Of a DNA stretch of 9,315 nt, positions 1 through 6,166 are shown piece by piece. The notes under the pieces are model-generated. The model did no database searches. It was not told the origin of the DNA and saw nothing but the letters and a program-made list of their open reading frames with translations. Numbering within the stretch: the stretch's first letter is position 1; each line of letters opens with the position of its first letter. Location of the stretch: positions 1 through 9,315 of the forward strand of contig CALNCF010000490.1 in assembly GCA_937875035.1 (NCBI GenBank), read 5' to 3'. The translations under genes and the position numbers were made by a program. The DNA is from an uncultured Sphingobacteriaceae bacterium. GTDB lineage: Bacteria > Bacteroidota > Bacteroidia > Sphingobacteriales > Sphingobacteriaceae.

Positions 1-1
1 G

Positions 2-676
2 GATGAGTTCATGCCGGTGATCAGGAAGGCATTGACAGCATACATCATTAAGCGCACGCCACGACATAACGCGGTGCTGATCGGGCATAACATCGGTGGC
101 TTTTACGGCTTGTGGATCAATGCTGAAAATCCCGGGCTGATCTGTAAGCTGATCGTAGTTGATGTGATGCCTTTCATCGCGGCCATTACCGACAGCACGG
201 CCACGGAGGCTTTGGTGAAGGCAGAGCTCGAGCCGATGAAAGACAGCTACCAGTATGCGGACGACAAGATGTTCGCTTTCCAGCAGAAGCGTATGCTGGC
301 AACGATGATCACTGATACCCTCCAGGTAAACCGTGCCCTGCAATGGGCCCTTGCTTCAGATCGCAAAACCATGACCGTATCTATGATCGAGACGATGACC
401 AAAGACCTTCGCCCGGATTTAGGAGCGATCAAAAACCCAGTGCTTGTGCTTGGCGCCTGGGCGGGACCTTATGCCGAATACCCAGAGCTTGGACCGGAGA
501 AGATTCGCGAGCGTTATGAAAAGCAATACCGTAACCTGCTGACGGCACGTATCGAGATGATCGAGCGTAGCCGGCATTTTATTATGCTCGATCAGCCGCT
601 GGAGCTGCGTAAGATGACCGGGCATTTCCTGAAAGAAAAAGGTCATCAGCAGCGAGGCGGATCCGCCACTCTTTAG
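2..676 (+). CDS. Alpha/beta-hydrolase, 5'-truncated by window edge, nucleophile Ser replaced by Asn
   Basis: The frame is open to the left edge (Asp-Glu-Phe precedes the first Met at 11), so the true start lies outside and about 224 C-terminal residues are visible. The nucleophile-elbow region reads VLIGHNIGGFYGLWI (83-100 encode GHNIGG), where the fold normally has G-H-S-x-G-G; the middle codon at 89-91 is AAC. A late strand reads NPVLVLGAW, and the conserved His lies in SRHFIMLDQP near the C-terminus (about 571-600). The strand order and C-terminal His fit soluble alpha/beta-fold hydrolases related to esterases and haloalkane dehalogenase-like enzymes. No substrate can be named. Asn cannot act as the usual nucleophile, so the product may be inactive, may have another role, or may reflect a base error (AGC to AAC). 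The last residues overlap the convergent methyltransferase gene by 95 nt. Family call is firm; activity is doubtful. Confidence 0.85.
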   Translation, partial: DEFMPVIRKALTAYIIKRTPRHNAVLIGHNIGGFYGLWINAENPGLICKLIVVDVMPFIAAITDSTATEALVKAELEPMKDSYQYADDKMFAFQQKRMLATMITDTLQVNRALQWALASDRKTMTVSMIETMTKDLRPDLGAIKNPVLVLGAWAGPYAEYPELGPEKIRERYEKQYRNLLTARIEMIERSRHFIMLDQPLELRKMTGHFLKEKGHQQRGGSATL

Positions 677-2021
677 GGTAAGCATTGTTGACCCGGTTAG
701 GCAGGATCTTCGCCCAGCCGATCACCGCACCCATATAATCGATCAGGTACCAGCCTTTTGCATAACCGGGAATTTTGATGTCTTTCTTCTGAAGATAGGC
801 GATGGCATCATCAAGTCCGAGCGATACGGCCGGTAATGTTTTCTTACGGATGAGGCTGAGAGCGAAAGCGTGCGCAGGGATCAGCTCTTCATGCATGACC
901 TGGCCCAGGTCAGTCCCGAACAAGCGGATATGCAGGGAAGTATTTAAGAGGCCGGTCATCTCGTCGGAGACCGACGCGGGTATGGCAAGGATCTGTTCCT
1001 TATGCTGGATGAAACGGAGGCTGTCCGGGTCTTCCAGGTATTCCTTTACTACCTCCATATTTTTTTTCGAAGGGATGCTGATCTTTTTGGAAGGCCTGGG
1101 CCAATGACCCTCTGCTTCGTCTTCCGGCTTTTCAAGGATGGCGGCGAAGAAGCCCTCTCCCCTGGTCTTATGCGGATAGAAACGGTAGGCATAGGTATCC
1201 GCTTTCGGGATACTTTCTGTAACACCCCATGCCGGATCGAGCATTGTTTTAAGGGAACGGAAGCCCTGCTCATTGCACAGGCGCAGCACCTGCTGCTCGT
1301 TCTCTTCTTCATTATAGGTGCAGGTCGAATAAATAAGATGACCTCCCGGCTTCACCAGGGATGCCGCCTGTTCCAGGATTCGTTTCTGGCGCGACGCGCA
1401 AAGCTGCACATGGTTCTCCGACCATTCGTTCACGGCATTCGGATCTTTACGGAACATGCCTTCTCCCGAGCAGGGCGCATCCACGAGCACCAGGTCGAAG
1501 CAGCTTTCGAGCGCCTGGAAATGCTCCGGGTCGTTATTCGTTACCACGACATTGGAACGCCCCCAGCGTGTTATATTTTCAGCAAGGATGGTAGCACGGC
1601 TTCCGATCACCTCGTTGCTGATGAGGATGCTGTTGTCATTGATCATCGAAAGCAGGTGCGTGCTCTTTCCTCCCGGCGCGGCACAGAGATCGAGCACTTT
1701 CAAAGACCGCTCGGTTTGGATATGTTGTTTCACTAATTCTTCGATGAACATCGAAGAGGCTTCCTGTACATAATACGACCCTGCATGAAAAAAGGGGTCG
1801 AAGATAAATGAAGGACGTTCGTTAAGGTACCAGGCTGCAGTTGCCCAGGGTATGGCTTGCAGGTCTCCGGAGAGAATGGTTGGCGGGTGGTTATTCTTTG
1901 AATGATTGAGCCGGAACGATACAGGGGCTTTTTGTTCCAGCGCATCGAAGAAGAAGTCCGACTCTCCTGGTAACTTGAGCTGCATACGTTCCTGGAATGC
2001 AGCGGGTAAGGTGCTTTTCAT
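582..2021 (-). CDS. rsmF: RsmF-like 16S rRNA (cytosine-C5)-methyltransferase, NOL1/NOP2/sun family
   Basis: 479 residues from the ATG at 2021. The SAM-binding motif VLDLCAAPGGKS is at residues 109-120. DAPCSGEGMFRK at 181-192 carries the release cysteine (C184), and STCTYN carries the catalytic cysteine (C234), so both cysteines of the m5C mechanism are present. An N-terminal SFRLN motif (35-39) fits the RNA-binding lead-in. A C-terminal PUA-like region ends in a GWAKILPNRVNNAYPKEWRIR-like block, as in RsmF/YebU and its Bacteroidota relatives. The expected role is cytosolic SAM-dependent methylation of 16S rRNA cytosine; the exact position modified is inferred from the family. An in-frame ATG at 2057 would add 12 residues (MPGPPYFSILGS) of no recognisable homology, so I chose 2021. 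About 24 residues follow the usual end of the family (after RIR), encoded antisense to the hydrolase gene. That tail looks like read-through past a lost ancestral stop. No terminator is visible at its 3' end. Confidence 0.93.
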   Translation of the reverse strand: MKSTLPAAFQERMQLKLPGESDFFFDALEQKAPVSFRLNHSKNNHPPTILSGDLQAIPWATAAWYLNERPSFIFDPFFHAGSYYVQEASSMFIEELVKQHIQTERSLKVLDLCAAPGGKSTHLLSMINDNSILISNEVIGSRATILAENITRWGRSNVVVTNNDPEHFQALESCFDLVLVDAPCSGEGMFRKDPNAVNEWSENHVQLCASRQKRILEQAASLVKPGGHLIYSTCTYNEEENEQQVLRLCNEQGFRSLKTMLDPAWGVTESIPKADTYAYRFYPHKTRGEGFFAAILEKPEDEAEGHWPRPSKKISIPSKKNMEVVKEYLEDPDSLRFIQHKEQILAIPASVSDEMTGLLNTSLHIRLFGTDLGQVMHEELIPAHAFALSLIRKKTLPAVSLGLDDAIAYLQKKDIKIPGYAKGWYLIDYMGAVIGWAKILPNRVNNAYPKEWRIRLAADDLFLSGNARSSYAAPAADRA

Positions 2022-2026
2022 GCTGC

Positions 2027-2057
2027 CCAAAATAGAAAAATATGGCGGTCCGGGCAA
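2027..2057 (-). promoter_or_regulatory. Candidate promoter of the methyltransferase gene
   Basis: On the minus strand TTG (2057-2055) is followed after 20 nt by TATTTTGG (2034-2027), which matches the Bacteroidota -7 consensus TAnnTTTG at all but one fixed position and has -33/-7 spacing. Transcription would begin almost at the ATG at 2021, giving a nearly leaderless mRNA and ruling out the upstream ATG at 2057. This rests on pattern only. Confidence 0.3.
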
Positions 2058-2165
2058 TAGGAGGGATCATCAGCCCGTCATATTTCGGTAATAAGGAGAT
2101 GCGTGTCCTGCTTTCAAACAAAAACTTTACAGGAGCCAGTCTCCCCGATCGCTTTGTTTTTTGTT

Positions 2166-2173
2166 TACCTTTA
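2166..2173 (+). promoter_or_regulatory. Candidate -7 element of the S41 protease gene
   Basis: TACCTTTA matches TAnnTTTG except for the last base and ends 16 nt before the ATG at 2190, a normal leader distance for the phylum. No good TTG/TTTG -33 element lies about 20 nt upstream; a TTTG at 2153 is too close. It lies in the 168-nt divergent gap (2022-2189), which holds no other supported feature. Confidence 0.3.
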
Positions 2174-2189
2174 GCTAACATTATCGACT

Positions 2190-4262
2190 ATGTACAAGAA
2201 AATATTACCGGCTATCATCATAGCCATGTCTACCGCTATATTGATCAGCTTCAGCTATGCCGATAAACCGGAAACGCTGAAGCCCGATGCCAACCAATCG
2301 GAAGTATCCCGCCAGATCGCTAATCTCATCATGTTCTATCACTATAAAAAAGTGCCGATCAACGACTCGCTTTCTTCGGTGATCTTCGATAATTATATGA
2401 AGAACCTCGATGGTAACCGCACGTACCTGCTGGCTTCGGATCTGAAGGATTTTGAACGTTTCCGCTTTTCGCTGGACGATGATATCAGGTCGGGAAATCT
2501 CGACCCGGTATTCTACATGTATAATATTTTCCAGGAGCGTTTTGAAGGACGCATCCGCTATGTGATCGATCACGCGGATATGAAACCGGACTTCAAGCAG
2601 AACGAACGTTTCCAGTATAACCGTGAGAAAGAGAGCTGGATGGCAAGCCCTGCCGAGATGGACCAGTTCTGGAACAAACGGATCAAGTACGAGCTGCTGA
2701 ACCTGAAGCTGGCCGGGTCGGATTCCATAAAGAGCGTGGAAACGCTGAAGAAGCGTTATGAAAACATTCTTTCCCAGTCTAACAAGTCGAACAGCTACGA
2801 TGTGTTCCAGCAGTTCATGTCGGCCTTTACCGAATCCATCGACCCGCATACGAATTATTTCAACCCGAATAATGCCGCGAACTTTAACGTGGATATGGCG
2901 CGTTCGCTCGAAGGCATCGGCGCTACGTTGCGTATGGATAACGACTTTGTAACGGTGAATTCCATTGTTCCGGGCGGGCCTGCGGATAAAAGCAAGCAGA
3001 TCAGCATCGATGATAAATTCGTTGCCGTGGCGCAGGGTAAGGATGGTGAGTTTACAGATATTGTAGGCTGGAGGCTTGATAATGCTATACAGCTGATCCG
3101 TGGCGCCAAGGGTACAGTGGTGCGCCTGAAAGTGATCCCGAAAGGACAGGATATTTCCGCCGCTCCGAAAGTAGTGGAGCTGGTGAGAGAGAAGATCGTT
3201 TTGCAGGATCAGTCGGCGAAGCGTTCGATCCGTACCGTAAAATCAGGGGCTAAGACCTATAAGATCGGGATCGTAGAGATCCCTGCGTTCTATGTGGATT
3301 TTAAAGCATACCAGTCGGGCGATCCGAACTATAAAAGTACCACCCGCGATGTACGCCTCCTGCTCGACACCCTGAAAGCGGAGAAAGTAGATGCGGTTAT
3401 CGTCGACCTGAGGTCTAACGGGGGTGGCTCGCTGATGGAAGCCATCGACCTGACAGGCCTGTTCATTAAAAGCGGTCCGGTGGTGCAGGTGAGGAATACT
3501 TCGAACCAGGTGGATGTGGGAGAGGATGACGATCCTTCGATCTCCTGGGAAGGACCGATGGCTGTTATGGTGGATCGTTTCAGCGCCTCAGCTTCCGAGA
3601 TCTTTGCAGGCGCCATACAGGATTATGGAAGAGGGATTATAATCGGTACGCAAACCTATGGCAAGGGTACGGTGCAGAACAGCATCGACCTCGATAAGGT
3701 GATGGGTAAGGAAAAAGCTTCTTCAAAGAACGCGCAGATCGTTGGGAAGACCAATGATTCCGGGCAGATCAATTTAACGATCGCTAAGTTTTACCGTATT
3801 AACGGGAGCAGCACACAGCATAAGGGAGTGACTCCGGATATCCAGTTCCCAATGATCTACCCGGCGGATAAATACGGAGAGAGCTCGGAGCCGGCGGCCT
3901 TGCCCTGGGATGTGATCGCATCTGCCAATTATAAAAAGCTGAACGATCTTTCGGGCATTGATAAGCAATTGCAGGCTCAGCACGAAAAACGCATGAAAGC
4001 CAGCAAGGAATACGCGTACCTCCTCGACGATATCAAAGAGTTCCGCGCGAAAGACAGTGAAAAGAGTGTAAGCCTGAACGAAGACCAATTGAAGAAAGAA
4101 CGTGAAGATAAAGATCTGCAACGCGAAAATGAGCGTCGCGCGGCCCGTGGGTTGGAGCCTTTGAAAAAAGGAGATCCGAAGCCTAAGGGAGAAAAGCCTT
4201 TCGACTTTATGCTGGATGAGAGCTGTGAAATTCTTGCGGATTACCTGAAGCTCAGCAAATAG
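2190..4262 (+). CDS. prc: Carboxy-terminal (tail-specific) processing protease Prc/Tsp, peptidase family S41
   Basis: 690 residues, close to the 682 of E. coli Prc. A Sec signal peptide (basic YKK, then a hydrophobic stretch ending SFSYA before Asp-Lys-Pro) sends it to the periplasm. Next come a Tsp-type N-terminal helical domain (about 38-225), a PDZ domain starting near EGIGATL (about 239-322) that binds substrate C-termini, the S41 catalytic core (about 345-545), and a Lys/Glu-rich C-terminal Tsp domain (about 560-690). The catalytic serine is S467 in FSASASEIFAG and the general-base lysine is K492 in YGKGTVQ. Their 25-residue spacing equals that of E. coli S452/K477, so the Ser-Lys dyad is intact. 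In E. coli, Prc degrades SsrA-tagged periplasmic proteins and controls peptidoglycan hydrolases such as MepS; the same role here is inferred. The gene appears monocistronic: it has its own divergent upstream region and a strong hairpin directly after its stop. The ATG at 2190 is the only start that leaves a sensible signal peptide. Confidence 0.96.
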   Translation: MYKKILPAIIIAMSTAILISFSYADKPETLKPDANQSEVSRQIANLIMFYHYKKVPINDSLSSVIFDNYMKNLDGNRTYLLASDLKDFERFRFSLDDDIRSGNLDPVFYMYNIFQERFEGRIRYVIDHADMKPDFKQNERFQYNREKESWMASPAEMDQFWNKRIKYELLNLKLAGSDSIKSVETLKKRYENILSQSNKSNSYDVFQQFMSAFTESIDPHTNYFNPNNAANFNVDMARSLEGIGATLRMDNDFVTVNSIVPGGPADKSKQISIDDKFVAVAQGKDGEFTDIVGWRLDNAIQLIRGAKGTVVRLKVIPKGQDISAAPKVVELVREKIVLQDQSAKRSIRTVKSGAKTYKIGIVEIPAFYVDFKAYQSGDPNYKSTTRDVRLLLDTLKAEKVDAVIVDLRSNGGGSLMEAIDLTGLFIKSGPVVQVRNTSNQVDVGEDDDPSISWEGPMAVMVDRFSASASEIFAGAIQDYGRGIIIGTQTYGKGTVQNSIDLDKVMGKEKASSKNAQIVGKTNDSGQINLTIAKFYRINGSSTQHKGVTPDIQFPMIYPADKYGESSEPAALPWDVIASANYKKLNDLSGIDKQLQAQHEKRMKASKEYAYLLDDIKEFRAKDSEKSVSLNEDQLKKEREDKDLQRENERRAARGLEPLKKGDPKPKGEKPFDFMLDESCEILADYLKLSK

Positions 4263-4267
4263 GAAAC

Positions 4268-4304
4268 AAACAAGAACTGCGGCCCTGAGCCGCAGTTCTT
4301 GTTT
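4268..4304. terminator. Bidirectional hairpin terminator between convergent genes
   Basis: A perfect 16-bp inverted repeat (arms 4268-4283 and 4289-4304) encloses a 5-nt loop, CCTGA. The inner half is GC-rich (CTGCGGC/GCCGCAG). On each strand the outer stem ends in TTCTTGTTT, giving a modest U-rich run. It begins 6 nt after the protease stop and ends 4 nt before the stop codon of the convergent reductase-like gene, so it can serve both. Confidence 0.85.
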
Positions 4305-4307
4305 AGA

Positions 4308-4829
4308 TCAGTCATTTGCCCGGTGGTAGAAGATATGCACGAGCCCGCTGCTGTATGATTCGGTGCGGTACACCTTTAGTTTCTGCTGTTTGAGCGACCC
4401 TTTAAAAAGAGGGATGCCTTCACCAAGGATCAGCGGATGAAAGGCGATGATGTATTCGTCGATCAGTCCTTCGTTATGAAGAAGAGCAATGATCTCTCCG
4501 CCTCCAACCAGGAAAATATCCTTTCCTTCCTCTTCTTTTAATTGTCTTACAAAGCCAGGAATATCATCATGAATAAATGTGACATAAGGGGTTTTCTCCC
4601 GCGAACTCTTCCGGGTAAAAACATAATTTGTTTTGTCCTTATAATAGAAGTCTTCGCTCAGCCCCAGTATAAGCTTATAGCTTTTATGGCCCATTAAGGT
4701 CGTGTCGACATTTTCATAAAAGGGTGTGTAGTTGTAATCCTGGTCGGTGAACAGCCAGTCGATCTCTTCATTCTTTCCCGCAATATAGCCATCGAGGCTG
4801 CACGCGATAAACAGTTTTATTTTTCTCAT
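4308..4829 (-). CDS. Dihydrofolate reductase family protein (RibD C-terminal domain)
   Basis: 173 residues, the usual size for single-domain RibD-C proteins such as B. subtilis YyaP/YwjB. The N-terminus MRKIKLFIACSLDGYIAG is the typical first strand and loop. DTTLMGHKSY matches the cofactor-binding region, FLVGGGEIIALL carries the glycine-rich turn for NADPH, and DEYIIAFHPLILGEGIPLF is the characteristic late strand pair. The fold suggests an NAD(P)H-dependent cytosolic reductase. The substrate is unknown, and such proteins are generally neither true folate nor riboflavin enzymes. An in-frame ATG at 4865 would add 12 unrelated residues; the ATG at 4829 gives the family N-terminus. A sampled line is about 42% GC, below the other housekeeping genes, and it borders the AT-rich HEPN gene, so it may belong to the same variable stretch. 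Confidence 0.9.
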   Translation of the reverse strand: MRKIKLFIACSLDGYIAGKNEEIDWLFTDQDYNYTPFYENVDTTLMGHKSYKLILGLSEDFYYKDKTNYVFTRKSSREKTPYVTFIHDDIPGFVRQLKEEEGKDIFLVGGGEIIALLHNEGLIDEYIIAFHPLILGEGIPLFKGSLKQQKLKVYRTESYSSGLVHIFYHRAND

Positions 4830-4848
4830 AGTACAGGTAGTTGTTCTG

Positions 4849-4856
4849 CGAATATA
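4849..4856 (-). promoter_or_regulatory. Weak candidate -7 element of the reductase-like gene
   Basis: The minus-strand sequence TATATTCG matches TAnnTTTG except at one fixed position and ends 19 nt before the ATG at 4829. No -33 element is evident. The region is AT-rich, so chance matches are likely. Confidence 0.2.
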
Positions 4857-4900
4857 ACTAATCATTTATACCCATAAGGTGTATTAATATTAGATAATTA

Positions 4901-4908
4901 TATCTTTG
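4901..4908 (+). promoter_or_regulatory. Candidate promoter -7 element upstream of the HEPN gene
   Basis: TATCTTTG matches the Bacteroidota -7 consensus TAnnTTTG at every fixed position. No clear TTG -33 box lies about 20 nt upstream. A transcript from here would begin near 4914, leaving an approximately 155-nt leader before the ATG at 5072, or would be leaderless for the GTG at 4913. AT-rich surroundings lower the weight of the match. Confidence 0.4.
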
Positions 4909-5071
4909 ATATGTGCCAAATTCTGTTAAGTTACTCCGGAATTCGCCACATTGCCAAACTGTAAACTGGAATTGCTTTCGGAACAACAAGATAAAAATAA
5001 ACCTATTGAGCAAGAGATCAGATAAAATCGATAGATTCAAAATATTTACCACTGAGACAGGTAAACTACAA

Positions 5072-6043
5072 ATGCTAATTCCAATTGAATGGGAGTACAA
5101 AAATCCATCCTTATACAAGACAGATAAAAAAGCCCCCGAGTCATTCGGAAAATACGACAAAATGCTTGGAGCATTTCAAGTTAGTTGTAAGGAAGTCAAC
5201 GAACATATTTCTGGAATCATTACTGCAAATAAATTGGCTATACAATCGTCTGACAAAGGCAAATTAGATTTTCAGGATAAATTGTTTGTGATACATAATA
5301 GTCACCACTATATGTGGTTATGTGCAGTTGATGACCATTTTATTCTCGTGACATACATAGTGAACACAAGGCAACATAATTTTAAGAGAGGAATTTTAGA
5401 GTTCAAGCAAGTCAGAGATGCTTTAGCAACAATTAAGTTTATTAAGCCACAGTTTCGTGACATTGTAATTGCACGGAATCGGTACACCCTTTTCATGTCA
5501 TCAATTGCAGCCACAATTGACCTAAGGAATAGAGCGATTGAAAATGGATCATTTATAGAATTTATAATTTTAACTGCAAATTATATTGATGCCTTATTGA
5601 GGTCGGCTATTGTTTTGACCGATCAACTTGAGCAAAGTAATTCTGACATTGACATCACTGTGTTATTTCAGAGCGAAACAGACAAACCCATAATGGAGAA
5701 GGAAATATACAAGAGAGCATTAGAAAGAAGTATAATAGACGAAAAACTCTTTGATGAATTAACTGAATTATACAATGAAAGAAACAAAGTAGTTCACAGA
5801 TATATAATCACCGACATTAGAACGGAAGACATGCTGGGAATTTCCTTTAGATACGACGATCTTGGCGACAAAGTGTTGGCTTTGATTAGTTCGTTAGAGA
5901 AGAAACAATTCGAACAAAAAATTGGACTTTATGGTCAGGGTATAGAGCCTGGGACTGAATCGAAAGACGAATTAAAGATAAAATTACAATATCAACTTAT
6001 GGACAAGCACGGCCGGATAAAATTACCTGAAAGGAGGAAATAA
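5072..6043 (+). CDS. AT-rich accessory gene: uncharacterised N-terminal domain plus HEPN-like C-terminal domain with RX4HXY motif
   Basis: 323 residues from the ATG at 5072; I do not recognise the full-length family. Residues about 1-145 form an alpha/beta-looking N-terminal region (MLIPIEWEYKNPSLY, then YMWLCAVDDHFILVTYIV). After it comes a helical half starting with SFIEFIILTANYIDALLR (about 160-180). That half leads to YNERNKVVHRYI, with R237, H242 and Y244 forming an R-N-x3-H-x-Y motif. In HEPN proteins, R-x4-6-H is the RNase active site, and RX4HXY is the form found in HepT toxins, where a partner transferase AMPylates the Tyr. No partner nucleotidyltransferase gene lies in the window. 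A sampled line is about 33% GC against roughly 47-55% for neighbours, which suggests horizontal transfer. A GTG at 4913 would add 53 residues of unconvincing composition and lies only 5 nt past a -7 element, so I prefer 5072. An RNA-cleaving or defence role is inferred; a non-catalytic HEPN fold is possible. Confidence 0.75.
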   Translation: MLIPIEWEYKNPSLYKTDKKAPESFGKYDKMLGAFQVSCKEVNEHISGIITANKLAIQSSDKGKLDFQDKLFVIHNSHHYMWLCAVDDHFILVTYIVNTRQHNFKRGILEFKQVRDALATIKFIKPQFRDIVIARNRYTLFMSSIAATIDLRNRAIENGSFIEFIILTANYIDALLRSAIVLTDQLEQSNSDIDITVLFQSETDKPIMEKEIYKRALERSIIDEKLFDELTELYNERNKVVHRYIITDIRTEDMLGISFRYDDLGDKVLALISSLEKKQFEQKIGLYGQGIEPGTESKDELKIKLQYQLMDKHGRIKLPERRK

Positions 6044-6069
6044 AAGGATACATTTTAGACCAAGCACTA

Positions 6070-6097
6070 CCGCCAACATGGGTTTGACTAAAAGCGG
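6070..6097 (+). other. Possible recombination scar or att-like segment downstream of the HEPN gene
   Basis: The segment after the HEPN stop contains CCGC (6070-6073) and GCGG (6094-6097) as an outer inverted pair. Inside it CAAC (6074-6077) is followed by a 4-nt spacer and GTTTG (6082-6086). It is GC-richer than the gene it follows and lies outside any coding frame I can support. It resembles the end of a mobile cassette but does not meet the integron attC core rules (GTTTGAC is one base off GTTRRRY and the spacing is wrong). The rest of the 123-nt gap (6044-6166) shows nothing further except the weak hairpin listed next. Confidence 0.2.
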
Positions 6098-6141
6098 ACT
6101 GACATTCTTGGTAAATAGTGGTACACTGAAATATATTATTA

Positions 6142-6153
6142 CCCGTAACCGGG
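6142..6153 (-). terminator. Weak candidate terminator of the GT51/DUF6794 pair
   Basis: CCCG (6142-6145) and CGGG (6150-6153) form a 4-bp GC stem with a TAAC loop. Read on the minus strand it starts about 13 nt after the stop of the DUF6794-like gene and is followed by TAATAATATATTTC. The stem is short, so this is only suggestive. Confidence 0.25.
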
Positions 6154-6166
6154 ATAACAGAGATGA

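Noticed and set aside
1002..1736. Long open frame (+), 244 codons, inside the methyltransferase gene
   Set aside because: It is antisense to clear catalytic motifs of the methyltransferase and its translation shows no domain character.
2042..2266. Small plus-strand gene in the divergent gap, helped by an AAGGAG-like sequence near 2094
   Set aside because: The frame runs into the protease signal-peptide region in another phase, and its translation is not protein-like; the purine run is probably chance in a phylum that seldom uses such sites.
2205..2849. Long open frame (-), 214 codons, inside the protease gene
   Set aside because: It is opposite a well-conserved Prc N-terminal region; long antisense frames are common in coding DNA of this composition, and its translation is His/Arg/Val-rich without motifs.
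4858..5160. Open frame (-), 100 codons, between the reductase-like and HEPN genes
   Set aside because: It overlaps the HEPN N-terminus on the other strand and the AT-rich promoter area, and has no motif or convincing start.
6070..6097. Integron attC site
   Set aside because: The CAAC and GTTTG boxes are only 4 nt apart and deviate from the RYYYAAC/GTTRRRY cores; no integrase gene is in the window.
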